NCBI GenBank assembly: GCA_964623895.1
Contig: CAZUWA010000013.1
Coordinates: 1 to 36,628 of the forward strand
Direction: 5' to 3'
Length of the DNA stretch: 36,628 nucleotides
From: UBA11512 sp964623895
GTDB taxonomy: Bacteria; Bacillota; Clostridia; Oscillospirales; CAG-272
In this document: positions 1 through 7,729 of the stretch, piece by piece
How the letters are laid out: each line of letters opens with the position of its first letter
Position numbering within the stretch: the stretch's first letter is position 1
Made by a program: the position numbers and the translations under genes
The notes under the pieces: generated by a model
Seen by the model: only the letters and a program-made list of their open reading frames with translations
What the model was told of the DNA's origin: nothing
Database searches by the model: none

Positions 1-133
1 TGCAAACGCCGAACGATGGAAAAAACGGTGATATTTTCAATATATAACGATTGATCATCAAGCAGGAGGCTACCCTCCTCTTACACTATCGTGCGTACCG
101 TTCGATACACGGCGGTTCAATCATAAATAATGC

Positions 134-186
134 AAAGACTTGTACTTCGCGGATAATTATAATATATCCGCGAAGTACAAGTCTTT
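134..186 (-). terminator. Long perfect hairpin downstream of the RNHCP genes
   Basis: Two 22-base arms (134-155 and 165-186) are exact reverse complements around a 9-base A/T loop. It lies about 80 bases past the stop of the minus-strand RNHCP operon, so a terminator role is the simplest reading. Only three T residues follow the stem on either strand, so it is not a textbook terminator. The rest of 1-267 holds only a small AGGAGG/CCTCCT hairpin (64-79) and no convincing gene. Confidence 0.5.
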
Positions 187-267
187 CGTTTGTTATGGTA
201 TGCGTAAGTATTCCACTACTCGCAACAGCCCAATTGCCTTTTCGAGTTTTCCGTTTCGATATACTTG

Positions 268-678
268 TCATTCTTCCATATTTTTGATCATCGCAGCAAT
301 GCCGGTATGAGAAAGTTCTTCTGTTGCAAATGGTCTCAGTGCGAGCGCCATCAATTTCATGGGGTGATCGTCGGCAGCAACACGGTTGGAACTGATCTTT
401 CCACACTGTGTACAGCGGTGAAGCAGTGCCCATTCCCCGCCCTTTCTGACCCACACGCCGATCGGTTCCATTTTCGCATGGCAATCGGACGCACGATCTC
501 CCGGCGTATCGTCAAAATGTGCACTCCAAAGGCAGTATGGGCAGTGATTTCTGTGATCGCTAGACGCGCCTTCCGGCACGACCGTTCTGCCACAATTCTT
601 ACAAACAAAAGAATCAGTGCAGGGATGCTTTTTGTAGTATCCCTTGTCATACAATCTTTTTTTATTCTCTCTATTCAC
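268..678 (-). CDS. RNHCP domain-containing protein (copy 1)
   Basis: A 136-residue small cytoplasmic protein with the family signature RNHCP at residues 43-47, preceded by a CKNCG knuckle (about 26-30) and followed by a CTQCG knuckle near residues 90-94. The spaced Cys/His pairs suggest zinc binding; the biochemical function of the RNHCP family is not known to me. The start is the GTG at 678, placed about 6 bases after a GGAGG site; no ATG is better placed. The start overlaps the last bases of the upstream paralogue, so the two are translationally coupled. Compared with copy 2 it has an extra basic N-terminal extension of about 18 residues. Confidence 0.85.
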   Translation of the reverse strand: MNRENKKRLYDKGYYKKHPCTDSFVCKNCGRTVVPEGASSDHRNHCPYCLWSAHFDDTPGDRASDCHAKMEPIGVWVRKGGEWALLHRCTQCGKISSNRVAADDHPMKLMALALRPFATEELSHTGIAAMIKNMEE

Positions 679-1039
679 TTTTATATCCTCCGACCGTTCC
701 CACCCCCATCAGATCTGTCAACTGCCGCAACCTTTCAATGGGAAAAGGAGGAGATGCCAGTGGTTTTGCCGCAATAGACAGAAGTTTCATTGGGTCGTCC
801 TCCTCAGAACGCTCTTCACTACGTATTTCACCACAATGCTTGCACCGCTGGATGATCTCCCATTTACCGTCCGATCTGACGGAAATGCTGATCGGTTCAA
901 ACGATCCGCCACATTCATAGCCATCCTCATCCGTTTCATGGCGGCTGCACAGGCAATTCGGGCAATGCGTGCGCTCTTTTTTCTCTTGGTTTTCTTGCGG
1001 GCGCCAACCGCAGTTCCGACATTTATAGTCTGTTTGCAT
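671..1039 (-). CDS. RNHCP-like protein (copy 2, first gene of the pair)
   Basis: A 122-residue paralogue of the next gene. It keeps CRNCG at residues 7-11, RTHCP at 23-27 (the family's RNHCP with Asn changed to Thr), a matching ISVRSDGKW segment and the CKHCG knuckle, and both proteins share the DDPMKL motif before the C-terminal helix. Zinc binding is inferred from the cysteine pairs; the role is unknown. ATG start preceded by AAGGA. Its stop (TAG, 671-673) lies inside the start region of copy 1, an 8-base overlap. A strong promoter lies about 60 bases upstream. Confidence 0.83.
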   Translation of the reverse strand: MQTDYKCRNCGWRPQENQEKKERTHCPNCLCSRHETDEDGYECGGSFEPISISVRSDGKWEIIQRCKHCGEIRSEERSEEDDPMKLLSIAAKPLASPPFPIERLRQLTDLMGVGTVGGYKSE

Positions 1040-1095
1040 TCTGTATTTCCTTGTCTATAGATTTTTTTGAAATATTTTTTCCAATATACACAACC

Positions 1096-1124
1096 ATTAT
1101 AATATGCTTTGACTAACGTGTCAA
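1096..1124 (-). promoter_or_regulatory. SigA-type promoter of the RNHCP operon
   Basis: On the minus strand TTGACA (1124-1119), a 17-base spacer and TATAAT (1101-1096): exact consensus at both boxes. Transcription would start near 1089, about 50 bases before the copy 2 start codon. Confidence 0.8.
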
Positions 1125-1159
1125 GTTTTTTCACCGTATTTTTTGTTTAAAACAATCGA

Positions 1160-2890
1160 TTACCGATCAACGGTAATTTCAGTCGGCTGACCTTCGACAA
1201 ATTTGTAATTTTTGATCGTTCCGACAGTGTCATCGTATATGCCGAATTCCGCTTCAAAGTCTTCTTCCATGTTATTATACTCAATGAGAAAGTAACTGTG
1301 CCCTCCTTCGTTGCAAAGTTCGGAATATTCAAAATTTTCCATATCAATTGCCGAAGCATAAATGCCGAGCAAATCTTTGTATTCCGCAGTACAGTCCGCC
1401 TTCTTCATGTTAAACATCACGCAAGCCATCTCCGGCTCCTGTACCGACAGAAATGTGGACGAATCATAGCCGCACATATAGATGTCGGGATAGAAAAACA
1501 GAATCAATTCCGCATTGATAGAGGACTCAACATCGATCAGCCCCAATTCTTCCAATTGTAACTGCTTATCCGGATGGTTGCTGGTCGGTGTGTTGGGATG
1601 ACCCTTATAGTAATAGACAAATTCGTCGCCATAATACGCCTTGATGAAACGAACATATCCTTCGAAATCCGGCTCATTTTCCGCTGTTGCCCAAGAGCCG
1701 AGAATCATCATCACCTTTTTGCCACTCTTTTCTGCCTCTTCGAAAATCTCGCCACTGAAATTGTATAGCGACCTAAGAGCGGTCTTTTCCTCTTCCGTCA
1801 TGGCATTGAGTGGGGTGGCAAAATTACGCTCCTCAATGACACCTTCTGTCTTATCCTCGCCAAGCACTCTGTTTATAAATTCTTCATCAGGGGAACAAAG
1901 AACACCTGCACGAGGACGCAGGATCCACCATTCGACATTGTCTTTTTCTCTTGCCGCAACATAAGCATATTGTCTGAAGGTATCTGTATCGACTGTAAAA
2001 TGGTCCGTTTGATTATAATCCCCTTTTTCCTTAACCTCAGCATAAAGGGCAGCTAAATTAGTTGCCATTTCATCATACTTGGCATCTGCGTCGAAATTCG
2101 GATCGCTACTGTTGAATGCTTCATTGAATGCCACATAGGATGCGCCGCCATCGGAAAGCAATGTAACGGTGTAATTTTCTTCCGGAATACCGTTGGCAAC
2201 GAGCAGTTTCAGATAGAGGTATGCGTTGTAATCATTGATATACAGGTTGAACTTCGCATTCGAGTTACCATCGTACAGTTCTTTGATATAATCATTCGTA
2301 GCAGAAACCATTTTGTCATAATTGTTGTGGGTAAGAACCTCACTTCTATCGACATTGGGCATTGCAAAAACGTTTTTCGGCAGATTGTCCCAGTTCCAAC
2401 TGTCAGGACGAGCTAACCAAACAAACGCGGGAATCGCACCATCACTTGTAATCTCCTTCATATTGAGGGTGAAATACAGTTGCGGCATCGAACCGGAAAT
2501 GGGAGCAATAATATATTCATCGGTCGTTAGCGATATTTCCGTTGTTGTCGTGCAAACGACATTTTGATCGTTGATTGCTTGAACTTCTACACTATGCGTG
2601 CCGTAATAAGCATCCAGTTCGACCTTTTTTTCAGCAAGTTCGCTTGCTTGTAAAGTTTTGGTTGCAACCGTTTGCGTGCCATGTTTTACAGTAATCTCAA
2701 GTTTCAAAAGAGTATCGTCCGTCCAAACAACCGAGATCTTCTGTTCATCTTCTATTTGTTCTGCCGTGAATTCAAAAATAAATTCTTCAGTTTTTTCGGT
2801 CTTTTCGGGTTCTGACATATTGCAGGCTACAAATACCACCGCACATGCCAGACCGAGTAAAAATACACATATTATCTTTTTCACTTCCAT
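1160..2890 (-). CDS. Putative GT80-family sialyltransferase-like lipoprotein
   Basis: 576 residues. A hydrophobic signal ends in FVAC with Cys23 as the likely lipidated residue; an Asp/Glu-rich linker and a beta-rich Ig-like stretch (about 35-125) follow, then a glycosyltransferase-like body. Three features recall the GT80 sialyltransferases of Pasteurella and Photobacterium, as I remember them: SDGGASYV (Asp247, matching the DDGS catalytic Asp), YYKGHP (His431, matching KGHP) and YDSSTFLSV (Ser477/478, matching the SS that binds the CMP phosphate). Glu461 may match the conserved Glu between them. Photobacterium enzymes have the same lipobox, Ig-like, GT80 order. If correct it would transfer sialic acid or a related sugar outside the membrane, or act as a trans-sialidase. 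ATG start has GAAAGG only 3 bases away; a GTG two codons later is better spaced. Monocistronic. Family call by eye, so moderate certainty. Confidence 0.62.
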   Translation of the reverse strand: MEVKKIICVFLLGLACAVVFVACNMSEPEKTEKTEEFIFEFTAEQIEDEQKISVVWTDDTLLKLEITVKHGTQTVATKTLQASELAEKKVELDAYYGTHSVEVQAINDQNVVCTTTTEISLTTDEYIIAPISGSMPQLYFTLNMKEITSDGAIPAFVWLARPDSWNWDNLPKNVFAMPNVDRSEVLTHNNYDKMVSATNDYIKELYDGNSNAKFNLYINDYNAYLYLKLLVANGIPEENYTVTLLSDGGASYVAFNEAFNSSDPNFDADAKYDEMATNLAALYAEVKEKGDYNQTDHFTVDTDTFRQYAYVAAREKDNVEWWILRPRAGVLCSPDEEFINRVLGEDKTEGVIEERNFATPLNAMTEEEKTALRSLYNFSGEIFEEAEKSGKKVMMILGSWATAENEPDFEGYVRFIKAYYGDEFVYYYKGHPNTPTSNHPDKQLQLEELGLIDVESSINAELILFFYPDIYMCGYDSSTFLSVQEPEMACVMFNMKKADCTAEYKDLLGIYASAIDMENFEYSELCNEGGHSYFLIEYNNMEEDFEAEFGIYDDTVGTIKNYKFVEGQPTEITVDR

Positions 2891-3060
2891 ATACCTTTCA
2901 ATATTATATAGTTATACACATTTATTATATCAGATTTTGATTACAATTTCACACAACAATTTAAAAACGATATATGAATTATTTGGGAAATGCTGAAACA
3001 GAAAAAAATGATTCATTCCCTCGAAAGGAGATCGAAAAAACAAAAAAATTGAAAATTGTC

Positions 3061-3089
3061 TTGACTTTTTGAAATGAAAGAAGTATAAT
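3061..3089 (+). promoter_or_regulatory. SigA-type promoter of the antiporter gene
   Basis: TTGACT (3061-3066), 17-base spacer, TATAAT (3084-3089). The start would fall near 3096, leaving a leader of about 170 bases before the ATG at 3268, long enough for a regulatory RNA. The remaining intergenic DNA (2891-3060) is A/T-rich; it carries a TATAAT on the minus strand near 2940 that may serve the lipoprotein gene, but without a clear -35. Confidence 0.78.
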
Positions 3090-3091
3090 GG

Positions 3092-3196
3092 GTGCGTTGT
3101 GTACAGCATAGTCATTATTTTCAAAAGCAAACTACTCGAAACGCACAGTGGAGTCCTATAACAGGAGGTAAAGCCGTTTTTGAGCGTACCGCTCGA
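3092..3196 (+). ncRNA. Structured 5' leader of the antiporter mRNA (unassigned riboswitch candidate)
   Basis: The leader can form a long-range stem GTGCGTT (3092-3098) with AACGCAC (3140-3146), a small TCCT/AGGA hairpin (3154-3167) and GAGCG-TAC-CGCTC (3182-3194). There is an AGGAGGTAAAG segment at 3163-3172 not followed by a sensible reading frame, which may be a structural element. No terminator T-run is seen. I could not match it to ydaO (c-di-AMP), yybP or another class from memory, so this is a structural observation only. Confidence 0.4.
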
Positions 3197-3267
3197 AGTG
3201 TCTTTGCCTTCTTTTTCAGATAGAAATTCACCAGAACTTTTGATTGATTACGAAAGGAACAGTTATT

Positions 3268-4578
3268 ATGGAAATCTTTCTTACATTGTCAATAGCCCTC
3301 TTGGCAGGTCTGTTGCTCTCCCGTCTTGCAAAACTTGCAAAGCTTCCTGCCGTTACGGCATATCTTGTCGCCGGCATTCTCATTGGCCCTTATCTGCTTG
3401 GCGCACTCAACGTGCCGGGGTTGGGGTTTACCAGCATGGAAAACGTCGAAGCGTTTTCAATCATTTCCGATGCAGCGCTCGGCTTCATCGCCTTTTCGAT
3501 CGGCAATGAATTTCGCCTCTCGCAGTTAAAGCATACCGGCAAGCAAGCGACTGTTATCGGTATTTTTCAGGCAGTAGTCGCCACACTGGTCGTGGATGCC
3601 GCACTCATTGCGATCCATTTTGCCATGCCCGACAAACTTTCTCTTCCTGCGGCAATCACCCTCGGTGCGATTGCTTCTGCGACAGCACCGGCAGCAACAC
3701 TAATGGTCGTCAAGCAGTATAAGGCAAAGGGACCGTTGACGGATATTCTTTTGCCGATCGTGGCGTTGGATGATGCTGTCGGACTGGTATTGTTTGCCGT
3801 TTCCTTCGGCATTGCCAAAGCGCTCAGTTCAGGGGATGTGGACATCGTCTCCATCATCGTAGAGCCGCTCATTGAAGTCATTATCTCACTCGGTCTCGGT
3901 GCGATTATGGGTTTTCTGTTCAACATCTTCGAACGGTTCTTTCATTCTCGCTCAAAGAGACTGTCCGTTTCGGTTGCGTTTGTTTTTCTGACCGTTGCAA
4001 TTTCGATGATGAAATTTGAAATCGCAGGCGTAAACATCACATTCTCTTCCCTACTCGCCTGCATGATGCTTGGAACCGTCTTCTGCAATATATGTGACTT
4101 CTCTGAAGAACTAATGGAAAGAGTGGAGCGTTGGACAGCTCCGCTGTATGTTCTGTTCTTCGTAATCAGCGGTGCTGAATTAGAACTTTCCGTCTTTAAA
4201 GATTGGGTGATCGTAATGATCGGTATCGTTTATATCATTGCTCGTTCTGCCGGAAAATATGTCGGTTCTTACGCCAGTGCCAAAGCAACACGCTGTAACA
4301 GCAATATCGTCAAATATCTTGGGATCACCCTTCTGCCGCAAGCAGGTGTTTCCCTTGGCATGGCGATCAAAGCGCAAGAACTGGGTGCAGACGGCATTAC
4401 CGTTGCCAACATCACCCTCTTTGCCGTTCTGATCTACGAGATCGTCGGACCGCTCTTGACCAAGCTCTCTCTTCAAAAGGCAGGTGAGATCGAGCCGGAA
4501 GGCAAGGTCAATGCCAGAGAAAATGCCCGTGCAGTGCTTGCGGAAACGAGCCAAAAAGAACATTTGAAGAAAAAATAA
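3268..4578 (+). CDS. Monovalent cation:proton antiporter (CPA2 family)
   Basis: 436 residues, almost entirely hydrophobic, with about a dozen membrane segments. It has the CPA2 landmarks: an opening helix with the LPAVTAYLVAGILIGP signature (26-41), the SATAPAAT stretch of the unwound helix (137-144) and the ion-binding Asp pair in ALDDAVG (Asp168-Asp169). It should exchange Na+ or K+ for protons and serve pH and ion homeostasis. The hydrophilic C-terminus is only about 30 residues, so there is no TrkA-N/RCK domain as in KefC. The ATG at 3268 follows GAAAGGA at good spacing; an upstream in-frame TTG at 3244 has no ribosome site. Monocistronic, with its own promoter and long leader; convergent with nrdDG. 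The transported ion cannot be read from sequence. Confidence 0.88.
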   Translation: MEIFLTLSIALLAGLLLSRLAKLAKLPAVTAYLVAGILIGPYLLGALNVPGLGFTSMENVEAFSIISDAALGFIAFSIGNEFRLSQLKHTGKQATVIGIFQAVVATLVVDAALIAIHFAMPDKLSLPAAITLGAIASATAPAATLMVVKQYKAKGPLTDILLPIVALDDAVGLVLFAVSFGIAKALSSGDVDIVSIIVEPLIEVIISLGLGAIMGFLFNIFERFFHSRSKRLSVSVAFVFLTVAISMMKFEIAGVNITFSSLLACMMLGTVFCNICDFSEELMERVERWTAPLYVLFFVISGAELELSVFKDWVIVMIGIVYIIARSAGKYVGSYASAKATRCNSNIVKYLGITLLPQAGVSLGMAIKAQELGADGITVANITLFAVLIYEIVGPLLTKLSLQKAGEIEPEGKVNARENARAVLAETSQKEHLKKK

Positions 4579-4727
4579 AGCGAGGGGCTGAAGGATTGCA
4601 CATACAGCTTGTCTTGTCTATACCATGATCCAACTGTAACACACAACCGACCGCTTCCAATATGTAAATGCCCCGAACACTCCGCAAAATGATACGAAAA
4701 GTCGTTGAATGCATGCAATTCATTATC

Positions 4728-4766
4728 AAAAAAAGTGGCAAGAACTTTGATCTTGCCACTTTTTTA
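4728..4766. terminator. Bidirectional terminator between the antiporter and nrdG
   Basis: A 10-bp perfect stem AGTGGCAAGA/TCTTGCCACT (4734-4743, 4751-4760) with a 7-base loop, flanked by A-run and T-run, so it works on both strands. The nrdG stop codon (4764-4766) lies in its T-run. Between 4579 and 4727 I see nothing else. Confidence 0.88.
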
Positions 4767-5288
4767 TCTTTTGAATTCCAACAGCGTAAGCGCTTTGTTT
4801 TCTCTTGTTTTTCGCAGATCGATCAAGCGTTGGTTTTCCGAACCGCGGAAGCGCAGTCTGAGGTTTTTCTGTTCCTCCACAAACGGCCCGTCAACGAGCA
4901 CGTCTACAAGGTCCAAAAACCTCTCCGTGACCGCGCAATAATCTCTTCCGCCGGGAACAAGTTCTTCATAAATGCCGCCGGTAAAACACCAAATATCCTT
5001 TTCGGGAAAATTTTCCTTCACCTTTCTGAGAAAAGGAAGTAACGCTTCCTGATTCTCCGGTTCCATCGGATCACCGCCAAGCAATGTCAACCCCGCCACA
5101 TAGGTCGGTCGAAGTGCTTCAAGCAGTTCATTCTCCGTTTCTTTCGTAAAAGGTTTACCAAAGTCAAACGCCCATGTTTCCGGTTGAAAACAATGCTTGC
5201 AGTGCTTTCTGCATCCGGAAACAAAGAGCGAAACGCGCACACCCACACCGTTTGCAATATCATTCTTTTTAATCTCGGCATAATTCAT
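4764..5288 (-). CDS. nrdG: Anaerobic ribonucleotide reductase activating protein (radical SAM)
   Basis: 174 residues. The CxxxCxxC radical-SAM motif is at Cys26, Cys30 and Cys33 (CRKHCKHC) and binds a 4Fe-4S cluster and S-adenosylmethionine; LLGGDPM (about 94-100) is the SAM-binding GGE-like motif. It generates the glycyl radical on NrdD. The ATG at 5288 overlaps the NrdD stop by one base (TGATG), with AGGAAAGGG about 12 bases upstream; a TTG one codon earlier is less likely. Cotranscribed with nrdD and presumably under the same NrdR control. Length is typical for the family. Confidence 0.95.
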   Translation of the reverse strand: MNYAEIKKNDIANGVGVRVSLFVSGCRKHCKHCFQPETWAFDFGKPFTKETENELLEALRPTYVAGLTLLGGDPMEPENQEALLPFLRKVKENFPEKDIWCFTGGIYEELVPGGRDYCAVTERFLDLVDVLVDGPFVEEQKNLRLRFRGSENQRLIDLRKTRENKALTLLEFKR

Positions 5289-7462
5289 CAAAGATGCAGT
5301 ACCCTTTCCTTGATCTCTTGGGTGCGTCCCTGATTCCAGTACTGCGTACCGATATATCCACAGGTACGGCGCGCCACATTCATGGTATCCTGATCATGAT
5401 TTCCACAGTTGGGGCAGACCCAAACCAATTTGCCCTCTTCTTCCTTGATTTCGATTTCACCATCCCAACCGCATTTTTGGCAATAATCGCTCTTGGTATT
5501 CAGTTCCGCATACATAATATGATCATAAATAAATTGCAGAACGCTTAAAACAGCGTCAAGGTTGTTCTGCATATTCGGAACCTCCACATAGGAAATAGCA
5601 CCCCCGGGAGAGAGCAACTGAAATTTGGATTCCAGAAGAAGCTTGTCGAATGCGTTGATCGGCTCGGTTACATGTACATGGTAACTGTTGGTAATATAGG
5701 CTTTATCCGTCACACCCGGAACGATGCCGAAGCGCTTCTGTAAACACTTTGCAAATTTATAGGTGGTAGATTCAAGCGGCGTGCCATACAGCGAATAATC
5801 AATGTTCTCCGCTTTCTTCCACTTAGCAGTGTACTCATTGAGTTTGCGCATAATCTCAAGTCCAAGCTCCTCCCCTTCCTGCTCTGTCAGTTTCTTGCCG
5901 TTAAGTGCGTATACGCATTCCCACAGCCCCGCAAAACCGAGCGAGAGGGTGGAATAACCGCCGTGCAGATACTTATCGATGGTCTCTCCTTTTTTCAGCC
6001 TTAACAATGCACCGTGTTGCCACAAGATCGGCGCGGCATCGGACAGCGTTCCGGTCAACCGCTCATGGCGGCACTGCAACGCTCTGTGACACAGTTCCAT
6101 ACGCTCATCAAAAATTTCCCAAAAGCGGTTGATATTACCGTTTGCCGAAAGACCAATGTCAACGAGGTTAACCGTCACCACACCTTGGTTGAAGCGCCCG
6201 TAGTATTTTGGCTTTCCGTTTTCATCCACATAAGGAGTCAAGAAAGACCGACATCCCATACAGGTATAGCAATGTCCTTCTCCGTTTTTGTCGATCTTAT
6301 TTTGAAGCATGATCTTTTCGGAGATATAGTCCGGTACCATTCTGCGCGCCGTGCATTTTGCAGAAAGCTCGGTAAGATACCAATAGGGTGTCCCCTCTCT
6401 AATGTTGTCTTCTTCCAAAACATAGATCAGTTTTGGGAATGCGGGCGTGACCCAAACGCCCTTTTCATTCTTGACACCTTGGTATCGTTGCAATAACACT
6501 TCCTCTATAATAGTTGCAAGGTCTTTCTTTTCCTGCTCGTTCTTTGCTTCGCCAAGATACATGAACACCGTGACGAATGGCGCCTGTCCATTGGTAGTCA
6601 ACAGTGTGACAACCTGATATTGGACGGTCTGTACGCCCTTGCGGATCTCTTCTCTGAGTCTCTTCTCGGTGACCTTAGAAAGTTGTTCTTCAGAGAGTTC
6701 AACGCCCAGTTCCGCATACTCCTTTTTGACCGACACCCTGATCTTTTCTCTGCTGACCTGTACAAATGGCGCAAGATGCGCAAGAGAGATCGACTGTCCG
6801 CCATACTGGTTCGATGCCACCTGCGCAATGATCTGCGTTGCGATATTGCAGGCAGTTGAGAAACTGTGCGGACGTTCGATCAGCGTACCGGTGATGACCG
6901 TACCATTCTGCAACATATCTTCTAAGTTGACAAGGTCGCAGTTGTGCATATGTTGTGCATAATAATCCGCATCGTGGAAATGAATCAGACCTTCATTGTG
7001 CGCATCCACGATCTCCTTCGGCAGAAGGATACGACAGGTGATGTCTCTTGAAACTTCTCCCGCCATATAGTCACGTTGCGTCGAATTGACGACCGGATTT
7101 TTGTTGGAATTCTCTTGCTTCGCCTCTTCGTTGTTGCACTCGATCAAACTTAAGATCTTGTCATCCGTGGTGTTTGACTGGCGAATCAGAGTGCGGGTAT
7201 AGCGATAGGTAATGTAGGTCTTTGCAACCTCAAAAGCGCCGTGCGCCATGATCTGCTCTTCGACCATATCCTGAATTTCTTCCACACTCGGAGATCTGCC
7301 CAATTGCTCACAGCGAAGCACCACGCTCTCCGTGATGCGCTCGATCTGCTTTGCAGTCATCCTGTCTTCTTCCGCGACAGAAGCGTTTGCCTTGCCGATT
7401 GCAACCGTGATCTTCTTCTTGTCAAAAGTAACTTCTGATCCGTTTCTTTTAATGATCTTCAT
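5288..7462 (-). CDS. nrdD: Anaerobic ribonucleoside-triphosphate reductase
   Basis: 724 residues, the usual length for class III reductases. An N-terminal ATP-cone (about 3-95, starting IIKRNGSEVTFD) senses dATP/ATP. The catalytic barrel follows, and the C-terminus has a Cys4 zinc site (CQKCG and CPNCG) just before the glycyl-radical loop RRTCGYIG (about 698-705). It reduces ribonucleoside triphosphates to deoxy forms without oxygen, using the radical made by NrdG. The AGGAG site is about 10 bases before the ATG. First gene of nrdDG, expressed from a strong promoter overlapped by two NrdR-like boxes. No aerobic class I or II reductase is in the window. Confidence 0.97.
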   Translation of the reverse strand: MKIIKRNGSEVTFDKKKITVAIGKANASVAEEDRMTAKQIERITESVVLRCEQLGRSPSVEEIQDMVEEQIMAHGAFEVAKTYITYRYTRTLIRQSNTTDDKILSLIECNNEEAKQENSNKNPVVNSTQRDYMAGEVSRDITCRILLPKEIVDAHNEGLIHFHDADYYAQHMHNCDLVNLEDMLQNGTVITGTLIERPHSFSTACNIATQIIAQVASNQYGGQSISLAHLAPFVQVSREKIRVSVKKEYAELGVELSEEQLSKVTEKRLREEIRKGVQTVQYQVVTLLTTNGQAPFVTVFMYLGEAKNEQEKKDLATIIEEVLLQRYQGVKNEKGVWVTPAFPKLIYVLEEDNIREGTPYWYLTELSAKCTARRMVPDYISEKIMLQNKIDKNGEGHCYTCMGCRSFLTPYVDENGKPKYYGRFNQGVVTVNLVDIGLSANGNINRFWEIFDERMELCHRALQCRHERLTGTLSDAAPILWQHGALLRLKKGETIDKYLHGGYSTLSLGFAGLWECVYALNGKKLTEQEGEELGLEIMRKLNEYTAKWKKAENIDYSLYGTPLESTTYKFAKCLQKRFGIVPGVTDKAYITNSYHVHVTEPINAFDKLLLESKFQLLSPGGAISYVEVPNMQNNLDAVLSVLQFIYDHIMYAELNTKSDYCQKCGWDGEIEIKEEEGKLVWVCPNCGNHDQDTMNVARRTCGYIGTQYWNQGRTQEIKERVLHL

Positions 7463-7559
7463 CTTTTTTGTTCTCCTCTACGTGCGCGTTTGTACTGTAT
7501 TACGGTCGAAAAAACACCGTTTTGTGCATTCATTCATTCAAAGAAGAGTCAGACGCCAA

Positions 7560-7607
7560 CCACAATATGTAGTGGTCGGCGTGTCCTTGCTCATCAATAT
7601 TTAGAGT
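7560..7607 (-). promoter_or_regulatory. Tandem NrdR-like boxes
   Basis: Box 1 CCACAATATGTAGTGG (7560-7575) closely matches the NrdR palindrome (ACAC-A/T-rich-GTGT type). Box 2 TCATCAATATTTAGAG (7592-7607) shares its CAATATNTAG core. Their centres are 32 bp apart, three helical turns, the spacing known for paired NrdR sites. Box 2 overlaps the -10 hexamer and box 1 lies just downstream, so binding should repress nrdDG when dATP is plentiful. Box 1 is also the core of a longer GCC(A/G)ACCAC inverted repeat. Confidence 0.75.
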
Positions 7608-7633
7608 ATAACATAGAAAATTCTAAAAAGCAA
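7605..7633 (-). promoter_or_regulatory. SigA-type promoter of nrdDG
   Basis: Minus strand TTGCTT (7633-7628), 17-base spacer, TATACT (7610-7605). Expected start near 7598, leaving a leader of about 135 bases. The -10 box overlaps the distal NrdR-like box. Confidence 0.75.
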
Positions 7634-7672
7634 TAGTTTTTTAGACATTTTCTCGTTTTTGGTATATCTCAC

Positions 7673-7725
7673 AAAAAGCGCGTTCATATTTGGACAAAAA
7701 TCCAAATTCGTACACGCTTTGTTTT
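7673..7725 (-). terminator. Terminator of the topoisomerase-addBA run
   Basis: Right after the addA stop, an outer stem AAAGCG/CGCTTT encloses an inner hairpin ATTTGGA/TCCAAAT, with a T-run at the distal end on the minus strand. Confidence 0.7.
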
Positions 7726-7729
7726 TTAT

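Noticed and set aside
7560..7580. GCCAACCAC/GTGGTCGGC inverted repeat as a terminator
   Set aside because: There is no T-run, and the core fits an NrdR box at the right promoter position.
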